A DNA stretch of 64,000 nt from Oreohelix idahoensis (lineage: Eukaryota > Mollusca > Gastropoda > Stylommatophora > Oreohelicidae), in contig JAMPIV010000304.1 in assembly GCA_024509875.1 (NCBI GenBank), positions 635,501 through 699,500 on the forward strand, written 5' to 3'. Position 1 is the first letter of the stretch. Each line of letters opens with the position of its first letter. Positions 50,283-60,198 of this stretch are shown here, piece after piece. A program made the position numbers and the translations under genes. The notes beneath the pieces are model-generated. The model made no database searches and was not told the DNA's origin. It was given only the letters and a program-made list of their open reading frames with translations.

Positions 50283-51335
50283 TAAATTTCGAGTTGCAAC
50301 GCTTGATTAAGCGGATACTTGTTTGACTTTAGGATAGAATTATCTTTTCCTATTTTTCGAGTGACAGAGTACAGAAAAGCGTGTGAACGCTGTTTAATCT
50401 CAAATGTTGAGATGTATTTATTCTGTACTGTTTTGAGCCATGTGAATAGCTCGCAGCTAGTCTGCATGTGTTATCGAGAGCGGTGTTCAAGACAGCCGAG
50501 TCTCGTGACGGGGTTTTTTGGTGGGACTAGTGTGTGTGATTTAAGGGAGTTGTGTTTTGGGCGTGGACCGTGTAGGTCGAGTCCCAGTGGTTTTTGGATA
50601 GTGTATGCCTACGTAGTGCTTAAGAAAATGTCGACTTATATATTTCGCTGTGTGTACAGCCTATTTGATAAACTGCAGTAAAGATTTGTGTAGGCCATAT
50701 GAAGATTATTATAGCTGCCGGGTGAGCAGGCTTTATTGTGTAATGGAGTATTGTTTAGGCCATATGAAGATTATTATAGCTGCCGGGTGAGCAGGCTTTA
50801 TCGTGTAATGGAGTACTGTTTAGGCCATATGAAGATTATTATAGCTGCCGTGTGAGCAGGCTTTATTGTGTAATGGAGTACTGTTTAGGCGATATGAAGA
50901 TTATTATAGCTGCCGTGTGAGCAGGCTTTATTGTGTAATGGAGTACTGTTTAGGCCATATGAAGATTATTATAGCTGCCGTGTGAGCAGGCTTTATTGTG
51001 TAATGGAGTATTGTTTAGGCCTTATGAAGATTATTATAGCTGCCATGTGAGCAGGCTTTGTTGAGTAGTGTGGAGATTTATGAAGCTGTGATGAAGCGAT
51101 TATAAGGCCAGGATGTGGACAGGCCGTATTAGGTATTGATGCAGTGTGGAAATTATATACTATGATTCGATGTAACTGTGTTCGTCTATGTCTACGTGAT
51201 GATGTGCTGTGAGTTAATAAACAATAATTAAATATCACCAGTCGTTCCATACTCGATGACTCCCGTGTGCGCACCTGTTGTGTGAACGACTTTGCCAGTA
51301 CACAATCACACTCACTTTACCTATACCAAACACGA
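50283..51335 (+). mobile_element. probable solo LTR inserted in the RLE LINE
   Basis: About 1.05 kb with no coding signature separates two halves of the LINE. It has an AATAAA (51218-51223 region) followed by a GT/T-rich 3' part, like an R-U5 end, and a 65-bp tandem array in the middle. Exact ends and target-site duplication were not resolved, so the boundary is approximate. Confidence 0.45.
50691..51070 (+). repeat. 65-bp tandem array (about 5.8 units)
   Basis: Units start at 50691, 50756, 50821, 50886, 50951 and 51016, each beginning taggccatatgaagattatt with minor variants (CCGGGTGAGC/CCGTGTGAGC). The last unit is partial and diverged. High identity suggests recent expansion. Confidence 0.93.
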
Positions 51336-52079
51336 ATATTATCAACTACATGGGAAGGAGCCCTGCAAAGGTCCTTGACATGGAATGGCATATGGCACCT
51401 CTTAGGCTCAGCTTCATTATTTGATCAATGAATGATCTCCTACCATCGGCCACAAACCTTGTGAGATGGGGAAAGTCGGATGATGAGCAGTGCCCCCTAT
51501 GCCAGGAAAGGCAGACACTTGAACACGTGCTTTCAGCCTGCAAGGTGGCATTAGGGTAAGGGCGATACACATGGCGCCACAACAAAGTGTTAAGTGAGCT
51601 GGCTGCGACAATAGACCTGGCAAGGATAAAGGCGAATATCAAAGTCAGGCGAGCACCGCAAATACATACTTTCTGAGAGCAGGAAAGTCACTTTCTGAGA
51701 GCAGGAAAGTCAGCACTGGACCATATCCAAGTATCGAGTAAATCAGGTAGCAGTTTCACCATCGCAGCAGGTCATAATGATTGAACTGATCGTGCATTTG
51801 AATCCAGATTGGACGAGCAACATTCGTTCGAAGCGGCAAAGTATAGTGATCTGGCCGCGGATCTGAGACACGATAGGTTCACTGCAAGGGTCATGGCTGT
51901 TGAGGTGTTTGCAAGAGGGCTCGTGGCTGCGTCAGTGTATGATTTATTGAAACTGTTAGATGAGAGGACAGTCGAGAACAAAGGCACCGAAGAAGCTTAG
52001 TGAAACTGCGGAAAGGGCATCATGCTGGCTGTGGAACAACCGCAAGGGGCTATGGAACTCGTTACAGTAAAATCTAGCC

Positions 52080-53076
52080 CCACCTGTGGTATAGGAAATG
52101 AGTTTTTTAAAGTCCGCAATACATCGAGTTTTTCATTGTATTGGCGAAAGGACGGCGGCGAGTCAACGTTTTACCATCCCTAATTATAAAATCTTTCGAA
52201 ATGATAGGACAGAAACTCAAAAAGGAGGAGGTGTGGCATTTCTAGTTAATAAAACATATATAATAGCTGACTGGGAATAATTTAGAACAGAAAATTTTGA
52301 AGAAATAACTATAACAGTGTCTACTGAATTAGAAGAAATAAAAATAGTTAACCTATACTGTTCAAGTGGAAACATAAACGAAAGAGATATCTCAGACGTT
52401 AATAAAGGAATAAACAACAGAACTATCATAGTGGGAGACTTCAATGCTCATCATACAGCTTGGGGAGGCAATGTAATAGACAAATCAGGAAAACTACTGT
52501 TGGACTTCATTGAAAACAATGAACTGATAATACTGAATGATGGATCAGTAACAAGAATTAATGCTTGTGCAAATCAGCCAGACACAGCTATTAATATAAG
52601 CATTGTAACACCTAATCTTAGATTAATTTATATAATCAAACTCAGTCAGGATTTAGGAAGAACAGATGCACTATGGATAGGAGTTAACGGTAAAATATAT
52701 AATTATTTAGAGAATTTTCTGCAAAATAGATATTTCACTGTTCAGGTAAACAATGATAGATCAGAACTGTATGAACAACAAAATGGAATACTCCAAGGAT
52801 CAGTAATGTCTCCTTCAATTTTTACAATAATGGTAAATGATTTAGGTGAGGAATTTAATGAAATAACAAATAAATTGTCACAGTTTACAGATGATGTTGC
52901 TATATGGAGGACTGGGAAACATCTGCCAAAATTATATAAGGATCTACAGAAGCAAATAAATAAAGTATGTAAATGGATGACAAAATGGGGGTTTTCAGCT
53001 GAATACAAATAAAACATTGGGAATGATCTTCAGTAAAGGTAGGGTTGCTAAAAATAAAATTAAAGACATAACTATC
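52080..53076 (+). mobile_element. I/Jockey-type LINE, internally deleted
   Basis: Plus strand. Endonuclease part: KGGGVAFLVNKTYIIADWE, a stop, VNLYCSSGNINERDI, the catalytic IIVGDFNAHHTAWGG, GKLLLDFIENNELIILN. A deletion joins it at about 52620 to RT: LENFLQNRYFTVQVN, NGILQGSVMSPSIFTIMVND, QFTDDVAIW (the YADD box, changed to FTDD), CKWMTKWGFS. It ends shortly before the LTR at 53077. Frames otherwise remain open for long stretches. Confidence 0.78.
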
Positions 53077-53693
53077 TGTTGCTGTCGTTTTTGACGGAGT
53101 CATAATGGGTAAATCTATTTAATACTTTTGTCGTTTTGACGGAGTCATATAGGTAGATCTATTTAATACTTTTGTTGTAAAACTTTGTTGGTCAAAGTTG
53201 GATAATTGGGTATTAACTTCTATGACAGGTTGTTTAAAGTGTTATCTTCTCTTTCTTTCAATCGTTGTCGTGGATCTGTCTGAACGATGCTCATTTTTAT
53301 GCTGTCTAGGCATGCGCAGAAATCTGAGCGCGAACTGTGACTTCCATCATCTAGATTGTGATCTGGGCTGTCGGACGACGATGTCCGTTGTGTTTTTCTC
53401 TAGATCATCATGGGGATTGGGAAGTTTCGATATGACTGAAATGTCAATGTTTTCCCCAGTGACCTTTTGTTAAGTATGTATCCGGAAGATTCTGTATGAA
53501 GGTAAATGACATTCTTATTACTATGCCTTTGGCTGCAGAACATTTGAAGTTACCTATCGGTGAGTGAAGCTCACAGATCTTGAGAGACAGAATTTCGTCT
53601 TTGCTTCTAGTTCTAGCCAAATGAGACTATATGTTTTCAAGTGAACAGAAGCCTAATGATGATGATAAATTATTGTGGACGCCACAGGTTGGC

Positions 53694-53729
<36 letters not shown>

Positions 53730-54285
53730 TAGCATGGTTTGATCGTGCCTGCTAACAAAGGATACACAGCTGTCTACATATTGAGGCCCTATATTACGGC
53801 CAATATTTTCAGCAAGAGGAAATATACCTGGCGAGCTATGCCAGTTGAATAACAGCCTTATGTATTATTGCTACGCAATTTAGGAGCTCGTTTGTTGGAC
53901 GACAGAGCTAATTAAGTACCTGACGCGCTGAGTCAATGGTACGGAAGCTACATTACATATTGTAACATTAGGACAGATGATGTTTGATGTATGATGCAAG
54001 CCTTTGATTACCAGACATTTAACAGTCATTTATTATCTATGTGAAGTCCTTGATCTCGTCGATTTGACTGTCCTGTTGATGCTACTGTCAGTTTCGTAAA
54101 TAAATGTTTGAAACGTGCCAGCAGTCTTCGATTCATCATTGACTACTGCATGTGAGTGTATGGGTGCATTATTGACTTTACTAAGAGCCTCAAGCATTCG
54201 TGTTTTCGTCTACACCCACACTCAGCACATCATAATACCAATATCACAGATCTACAACATGTACGCTGTTTACTGTGAGTGATCA
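53077..54285 (+). repeat. gypsy LTR, plus orientation
   Basis: Starts TGTTGCTGTCG at 53077 and ends near GTGATCA at 54285 (end uncertain by about 30 bp). It matches the minus-strand LTR at 55293-56399 in many blocks: GACGGAGTCAT, GTTGATGCTACT, AATAAATGTTTGAAACGTGC (with a poly(A) signal), TGACTACTGCATGTGAGTGT and CACCCACACTCAG. It contains a 48-bp duplication near 53085-53180 and a (TA)n run at 53697-53726. Clearly older and more diverged than a pair from one insertion. Confidence 0.8.
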
Positions 54286-55292
54286 TAGTACCCCTGGCAG
54301 TGCCTCACTCTGGTGGCCGTTACATTCCTGGCCGTTACATTTCTGGTGACCTACATCGACACCGCAACATTACACAGTCCATGTGATAAACGACACGTTC
54401 ACTCTGCCAGCTTTCACATCACTCATAAACAGTACGTTACATTTATGGTGGCCGTTACAAAACAGACGGTTACATTTATGGTGGACCAGATGTGTGGGTT
54501 TTCTACATTTTCAAGACAGTGGCAAATAGGTCAACAACTGAGCTGACTCACATAAACACTGACGTTGGCATTTTTGTGTTACTGCTACATGGACCACAAC
54601 TGCTACGGAATTGAAGTGACATTGTTATACATTTCTGGAGTTCTACAAAAGATGTCAATATGTCTGGGCTATCAAGTCACATCATTACCTGTCGACTTAA
54701 GATTGTAAACAGTACCGCTGGTTGTTTACACTACATTCTGAGCTATCAAGTCACATCGTTACCTGTCAACCTAAGAACGTAAACAGTACCGCTGGTTGTT
54801 TACACTACATTCTACAAACATATCGACGTTGGATTTTCTAGTCTCAACTGGTGTCGAGTATGATTTTTGTAGCTACACTTTGGAGACCACTGCCTGTTAT
54901 GAAGTTACGGTGACCTTCAACGGTGGATCGTCTACCATTGTTGTTGACAGTAGTACCGCATTATATTGCATCTTTGCGGCTATTGAGGAGTGTGCTAAAA
55001 GATAAGTGGCCGGTTTTAGTGTGTAAACTGTGCCTTTATTTTGTGTAAAGCTGAGCCTTCCTCTAAACACATTCTACATATTGTGTATTTATATATGCCA
55101 TGCATGTTTTGTGTATACATGTTTTTGTTTACATGTTTATTTAGTGTGTATTTCAGCGGGCTGGTTGGGTAAGGAGACTCCGATAGAAGATACCACGTGA
55201 TAGCGTTTTCTGTAGGATTACGCATATTTCCCCAGTGGAAATTGCGAGCAACCTGTGTTGCTACTTGTAACTGTCTTTTTCTCTTGTTGAGG
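54286..55292 (+). mobile_element. 5' leader of the plus-strand gypsy element, truncated
   Basis: Sequence inside the plus-strand LTR. It begins with repeated TGG-rich motifs (gttacatt, then tggtgg or tggtgacc) at 54313-54490 and has a 74-bp tandem duplication at 54665-54812. A 69-residue frame (54796-55005, MFTLHSTNISTLDFLVS...) could be the start of gag, but no family match is clear. It ends where the minus-strand gypsy LTR begins, so the rest lies beyond 64000 or is lost. Confidence 0.5.
54665..54812 (+). repeat. 74-bp tandem duplication
   Basis: Two near-identical units (ctatcaagtcacatc at 54669 and 54743). Each ends with an inverted pair gtaaaca ... tgtttac able to form a small stem. Confidence 0.88.
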
Positions 55293-56399
55293 TGATCACT
55301 GGCCCAAGACAGTATACATGTTGTTAGATGTGTAGTGCTGGCGTATGATGAACTGAGTGTGGGTGCGAATGAAGGCGCGAATGTGTTTAGGCTCGTATAT
55401 ATGTAGACACTGCAACCCCTACACTCACATGCAGTAGTCAAGGATGCTTGAACACTGCAGGCACGTTTCAAAACATTTATTGACGATAACACACATAGTA
55501 GCATCAACAGGAACAGTCACTGTAAACAAGGTCATGCTGACCGGAAATCGATAGGTATACATTAGGCATTCAACAAGCTGGTAAACATTCCAATAATAAT
55601 GTTATTCAATGACAGTTCAAAATGCCGCCTGATCTCTCTGACTAAACGCGTCAGATACCTTAATCACCTTGACACATAGGTACAACTTGGCATTCCCCGC
55701 CAATTGCACATTATCAGGCTGTAGTATAATAGCCGAAAACACAGGCCTCGTTCTGACGTCGGCCGTGTACTGCTGATAAGCAGGTTACCATCAACCCTGC
55801 AGTAATGCGTATGTGGACATAAATATGCCGCCAATCTGCGGCTCCCACAATATATCTTCGTCACTGGATTTCTGGATGGTATGAAGACTAATAGTCTTGG
55901 ATGGCTACCTTGAGCACAACATATATGTTCTGTAATGGAGGACCGGTGAGTTGCAGTTCACAGACTAGGTAATCTTCTAACATGTTCTGCCACCGAAAGC
56001 GTAATAATGGAAAAAGTCGGTATTACCTGTAACCGAGTCCACAGAACCTAACAAGGAACTCTGCTGTCATTCCAACGCACAGAGATTCACTGGGGAAAAC
56101 TGCCATCGCAGTCACTTCGAAGATTTCCCGAAAAAACACAATGGACTCTCGTCCCTTCAGAAACCAGGACACTTCTCGGCTTGCCGGAAGTCTAACTCAA
56201 CTCCCGCTTAAAAAACCCTGCCTATGGGCATACGCCAGAACTGTCTACCTTTGACCCTAAAGGTCAAACACAATGAATGAATAAACAAGGGAAGACAACC
56301 CCTAATCAACCTGACATCGCAGGTAAAAACACAATTATTCTTATAATAAAACATAAGCAAATAACTTGACAGATGACTCCGTCAAAAATGACAGCAACA
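55293..56399 (-). repeat. 3' LTR of the minus-strand gypsy element
   Basis: On the minus strand it starts TGTTGCTGTCATTTTTGACG at 56399 and ends near GTGATCA at 55293. It contains AATAAATGTTTTGAAACGTG (poly(A) signal) near its end. It is preceded by the polypurine tract at 56409-56419, which identifies it as the 3' LTR. Confidence 0.82.
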
Positions 56400-56408
56400 T
56401 ATTACTAC

Positions 56409-56419
56409 AACCCCCCTGT
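56409..56419 (-). promoter_or_regulatory. polypurine tract
   Basis: On the minus strand ACAGGGGGGTT just upstream of the LTR start (10 nt away), the usual primer for plus-strand DNA synthesis. Confidence 0.6.
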
Positions 56420-56726
56420 AAAAAAAAAAATGAAATTTTTTTTTTTTGGGTAATATGTCCATGAGCAAGATTGCACAAGTATTACTTATGTGCTCATGCA
56501 AAAAATGAACCTAATATCAGGTACAATAGACGCATAAACAAAGCGTCTGAAGAGGATACAAATCATCTCCCAACATAGGAGAAAATATTTCCTTTAAGCC
56601 AAACAAACTAAGGGGTACCATTAAAGAAACCTAAGTTGCTGGCAATACCAATCATATATCAAACATTACTAAATACTATAATTATCTTCTTCTTCTTTGA
56701 TCCATAACCGCCAACCGTCAAAGCAG

Positions 56727-58046
56727 TCAGCGGCCATCACGCCTGGTGGCGTCTTGTAGGGCAGCAACAAATTGATTCCACTTTGCTCGGTCGGCGGCCA
56801 TCCTTCGTACAGTGCCCCAACTGTGGTTCATTCTTTGCATCTCAGCTTCCACAGTTCTCCGCCAAGTTGTTTTTGGTCGGCCTCTCTTTCGCTTTCCCTC
56901 GGGGGGTCCATAGCATAGCTGTTCTTGCGATGGTATCAGGGTCCCTTCTGAGGACATGGCCAACCCAACTCCAGCGTCTGCCAGCTATGATGGTGTGCAT
57001 GTCCTCCTGGTTACTCCGAATAAGTAGTTCTTGGTTGCTGATGGTGTTTGGCCAAAAGATTCGGAGAATTTTCCTTAGGCAGATTGTGTGGAAGGAGGAC
57101 AGTTTCGACATTTCCTTCTCTGTTACTCTCCAACATTCCGCACCATAGAGAAGCACAGAAAGTACGCAGCTCTCATACAGTCTTAATTTGGTGTTTGTGC
57201 TGTACTGGGAAGACTTCCAAATGTTGTTGAGAATAGCAAAGGCTGTTCTCGCTTTATTCATTCTGTTGTTAATGTCCTTGCTTGTTCCGCCGTCAGGTGT
57301 TACTATGCTTCCTAGGTAAGTAAATGTGTCTGTCTGTTCTAACTTCTGGTTCCTTACTGTTATTGGCTCAGGATTGCCCACATTTAGTGTCATGACCTCC
57401 GTCTTCTTCATATTGATGTTCAGGCCAACCTGCTGGCCATACTTATTCAGTCTATCAGTTTTGTCTTGAATGTGTTGGTGTGAATGCGCGAGCAGTGCAA
57501 TGTCATCTGCATATTCCAAATCTTCCAGTGTAGAAAACATTGTCCATCTAATTCCTCTTGGACTGCCCTCTGTTGTCTGGCGCATCACCCAATCTATGAC
57601 TGTCAAAAATAATGTTGTTGATAAGGGCATCCCTGTCGTACTCCTGTTTTCACTTCGAAAGTTACATTACTCGATCCAACACTGCACGTAAAGTTAGAAT
57701 AGAGGCTTTTTATAATGGAAACAATGCGGCTGGGAATTCCATAAGCCCTCAGAATTTTCCATAGGCTGTCCCTGTGTATGCTGTCGAAAGCCTTTTCAAA
57801 ATCAACAAAGTTAATGTACAGCTGTCTCTGCCATTCTGAGCACTGCTCTATAATGTTCCTGAGGGCAAATATATGATCTGCACATCTTCTGTTCTTTCTG
57901 AAGCCCGCTTGTTCTTTCCTCAGTTTATGGTCAACTGCTTTTGAAATTCTCTGGATGATTATCCTGCCTAGTATTTTGCTGGGAACTGAGAGGAGGGTAA
58001 TTCCTCTCCAGTTGTTGCAGTCTGCAAGGTCGCCCTTCTTGGGCAA
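56727..58046 (-). pseudogene. RTE family-1 reverse transcriptase, frameshifted
   Basis: 58046-57603: NWRGITLLSVPSKILGRIII, NFVDFEKAFDSIHRDSLW (catalytic Asp), TGVRQGCP. 57630-56842: LEYADDIALLAHSHQH (catalytic YADD), QVGLNINMKKTEV, RRWSWVGHVLRRDPDTIART. 56963-56727: GKRKRGRPKTTWRRTVEAEM to the end ATRRDGR. Linker sequence between 58046 and 58538 reads as a decayed KGLKNGKAPGHDNLNAE-type region. Confidence 0.87.
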
Positions 58047-58537
58047 TTTGACAATTGTTCCTTTACTCCACTCTATTGGTGTTGTCTCAGTTTCCCAGAC
58101 TTGTGCAAATAGTGGTTCTAATAGTTCTGCTGCTAGTTCAGGGTCTGTCTTGAATAGCTCAGCATTCAGATTGTCGTGACCAGGCGCTTTTCCATTTTTT
58201 AGCCCTTTGATAGCTGTGATAATTTCTTCTTTTCGTGGAATGTCTGTATTTACGTCTAAGTCACTTTCAGCCTCAGGAACATTCAGCTGAGTCTCTGGTG
58301 GTTCCTTATTCAGTGTTTCTCTGAAGTGCTCTGCCCACCTTGTTTCCTGCCCCTGTGCTGTGGTGATGAGATTTCCTTGCTTGTCTCTTACTAACGTTAT
58401 GTTGTTTGCACCTCGTTTTCCACTGATAGCTTTAGTTATTTTATAAACTGTGCTTTGTTCATTTCTCAGTGCTGCCTCTTCTGCCTGTCTTGCAAGGTCA
58501 TCCAGAAATGTCCTTTTGTTAGCACGGGTTTGACGTT

Positions 58538-59965
58538 TTACTTCCTTGTCCAGCTGACTGTACTGTTCACTATATATATTGCCTTTAACCTGGGAGACTT
58601 AGCTTCTGTTTTCTTCCTTTTCATTTCCTTTCTCTTCGCAATGGTGTTTAGCGTTTCTGGTGTTATCCAGTCTTGGCTCTTTCTTTCCTGGAATCCCAAG
58701 CATGACTTGCTGCTTTCTTTATATATTGTTGAGATGGTGTTGAATTTCTGGTCCACATCGTCGGTCTCTGTTCTTTCCTGGCTTTTGGTAATCAGATATC
58801 GTCTCTTTACGTCGACCACAAACGCTTTTCTGGTGAGGGGGTCCTTAAGTTTCGTGATGTTGTATCTTTTCTGTTTGACTGCAACTGGTCCAGCAGCTCT
58901 GAGTTTCACCTTCAGTCTTGCTACTACTAGGTGATGATCACTTCCCACATCTGCGCCTCTTCTTACTTTCACGTCTTGTAGTGCATGTCTCCATCTGCCA
59001 TTGATCATTATGTGATCTATCTGGTTTTTGTCTCGTCCGTTTGGTGATTCCCATGTTAACTTGTGCACTTCTTTGTGTTGAAAAAGTGTTCCTCCGATGA
59101 CCAGGTTGTTAATACTGCAGAAGCTTATTAATTTGTCCCCATTCTCATTTACTGTTCCACTGCCGCATTTCCCCATTACTCTTTCGTTATAATTATTGTG
59201 TGTTCCAACTTTCGCATTTAGGTCTCCCATTACTATAATAAGATCGTACCTGGGTACAGTTTCCATTTCCTTTTGTACCTGTTGATAGAACTCGTCCTTG
59301 ATCTCTTCGTCGCTGTCATTTGTTGGTGCATAACATTGTATAATTGTGGTGTTGGTGAATCTCCCTCTCAGTCTTGCTCTTATTAGTCTGTTGTTAATGG
59401 GTTTCCATTCCAGTAGAGACCTTTCCATTCCTTTCTTAAGGATAATGGCTACACCTTCGTTGTGCTGACCGTCCTCTCTACCAGAATAAAGTACTGTTTC
59501 CCCTGTAGCTGTTTTTATTCTCCCCATCCCTGTCCATCTGCTCTCGCTTATTCCCAGGATATGTAGTTTGTAATTCCTCATCTCTGCTGTAATCTGTCTC
59601 AGCTTTCCTGCCTCGTTCATAGTTCTGACATTCCAAAAACCAATTCTGGTTTCGTGTTTTGCGGTCTGGGCATCCGTTTTCATGCCAGTGGCTTCCTTTC
59701 GGCTTTCACCACTGTCAGTCATACGAGCCTGAGACTCCGGATGTCCGTCCCGCATCAAAGTATTTCCATTTATTGCTGTTTCCGTAACGTGTGTGATTTT
59801 TTTACACAGACAGGGGTGTCGGCCCTGTGCTAAAACCCCCAACCTGGAGGACCAGGGTACCAGCTTTTGTCTGACCCCTACCCACGCAGACCAGTCCAGC
59901 ATGGTTGAACCTACCAGGAGTAAAACTCCCACTGGCATAGCTCTGGGGATTGTCAGGGTACACAA
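58538..59965 (-). pseudogene. RTE family-1 endonuclease
   Basis: A 475-residue frame with the APE-type endonuclease: TRIGFWNVRTMNEAGKLRQI, ILGISESRWTGMGRI, GVAIILKKGM, IIQCYAPTNDSDEEIKDEF, the catalytic IIVMGDLNAKVGTHNN, QIDHIMINGRWRHAL and GADVGSDHHLVVARLK. Motifs appear complete. The first about 100 residues (Pro/Gly-rich, from the Met at 59965) precede the domain, and the true start is uncertain. Confidence 0.88.
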
Positions 59966-60017
59966 GCTGCCATACCGCTACAAGGTATAGGTACCATTGA
60001 TGGCAGACTATAATTAT

Positions 60018-60198
60018 AACAATATACAAATGTCATGAATTACACTGCTATATTAGCAACATATCACTGATGGATGGACAAAATGAAATTTGTTAAATTA
60101 TCTAAACATCATCCAAATACATTTGTATTACAACATATTAGGATATTAAGGACAGACCTAAGTCCGAAAGTGTATCAGGAAAAACTAGGACACAAGAT
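60018..60198 (-). other. 3' non-coding part of the gypsy element after RNase H
   Basis: Short AT-rich stretch between the RNase H stop and the LINE target site. Its continuation is 56400-56674 on the other side of the LINE. Confidence 0.5.

Larger units (their letters stand above)
49160..52075 (+). mobile_element. RLE-type (R2/NeSL-like) LINE, decayed and split
   Basis: Plus strand, many stops. RT thumb remnants: RLDELVSWRRMSFKPRSRE, GKIAEVIFMVSNQRIPIVIE, EPVTSLGRVYDASLKDS, KVNKFTRKWLGVPPGLSNVA. After a 1 kb interruption (about 50283-51335): SMNDLLPSATNLVRWGKSDD, the zinc-knuckle CPLCQERQTLEHVLSAC, YTWRHNKVLSELAATID, and further on EAAKYSDLAADLRHDRFTA with VMAVEVFARGLVA. The CCHC motif followed by R-x2-RH-type and the AKY..L/VEV..RG pattern is that of LINEs with a restriction-like endonuclease at the C-terminus. 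Confidence 0.65.
56686..60006 (-). mobile_element. full-length RTE-type LINE (family 1), 3.3 kb
   Basis: Flanked by the 11-bp duplication ACTATAATTAT (56675-56685, 60007-60017). It has a 3' (AAG)n tail (56686-56696 reads cttcttcttct) and a 5' end shared with the copy at 3348-4990 (ggtataggtaccattg). One endonuclease-RT protein is encoded, as in RTE elements. Frameshifts at about 58500, 57610 and 56950 disable it, but divergence is low. It sits in the 3' non-coding part of the gypsy element. Confidence 0.9.

Noticed and set aside
50691..51070. CRISPR-like array
   Set aside because: Units are contiguous 65-bp repeats without spacers, and the genome is eukaryotic.
53077..56399. A DIRS-like element with inverted terminal repeats
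   Set aside because: No tyrosine recombinase is present, and the minus-strand LTR is preceded by a polypurine tract of a normal gypsy element. Two opposed insertions explain the pattern.
58455..58934. A 159-codon plus-strand membrane-like protein
   Set aside because: Antisense to the well-supported RTE endonuclease frame.
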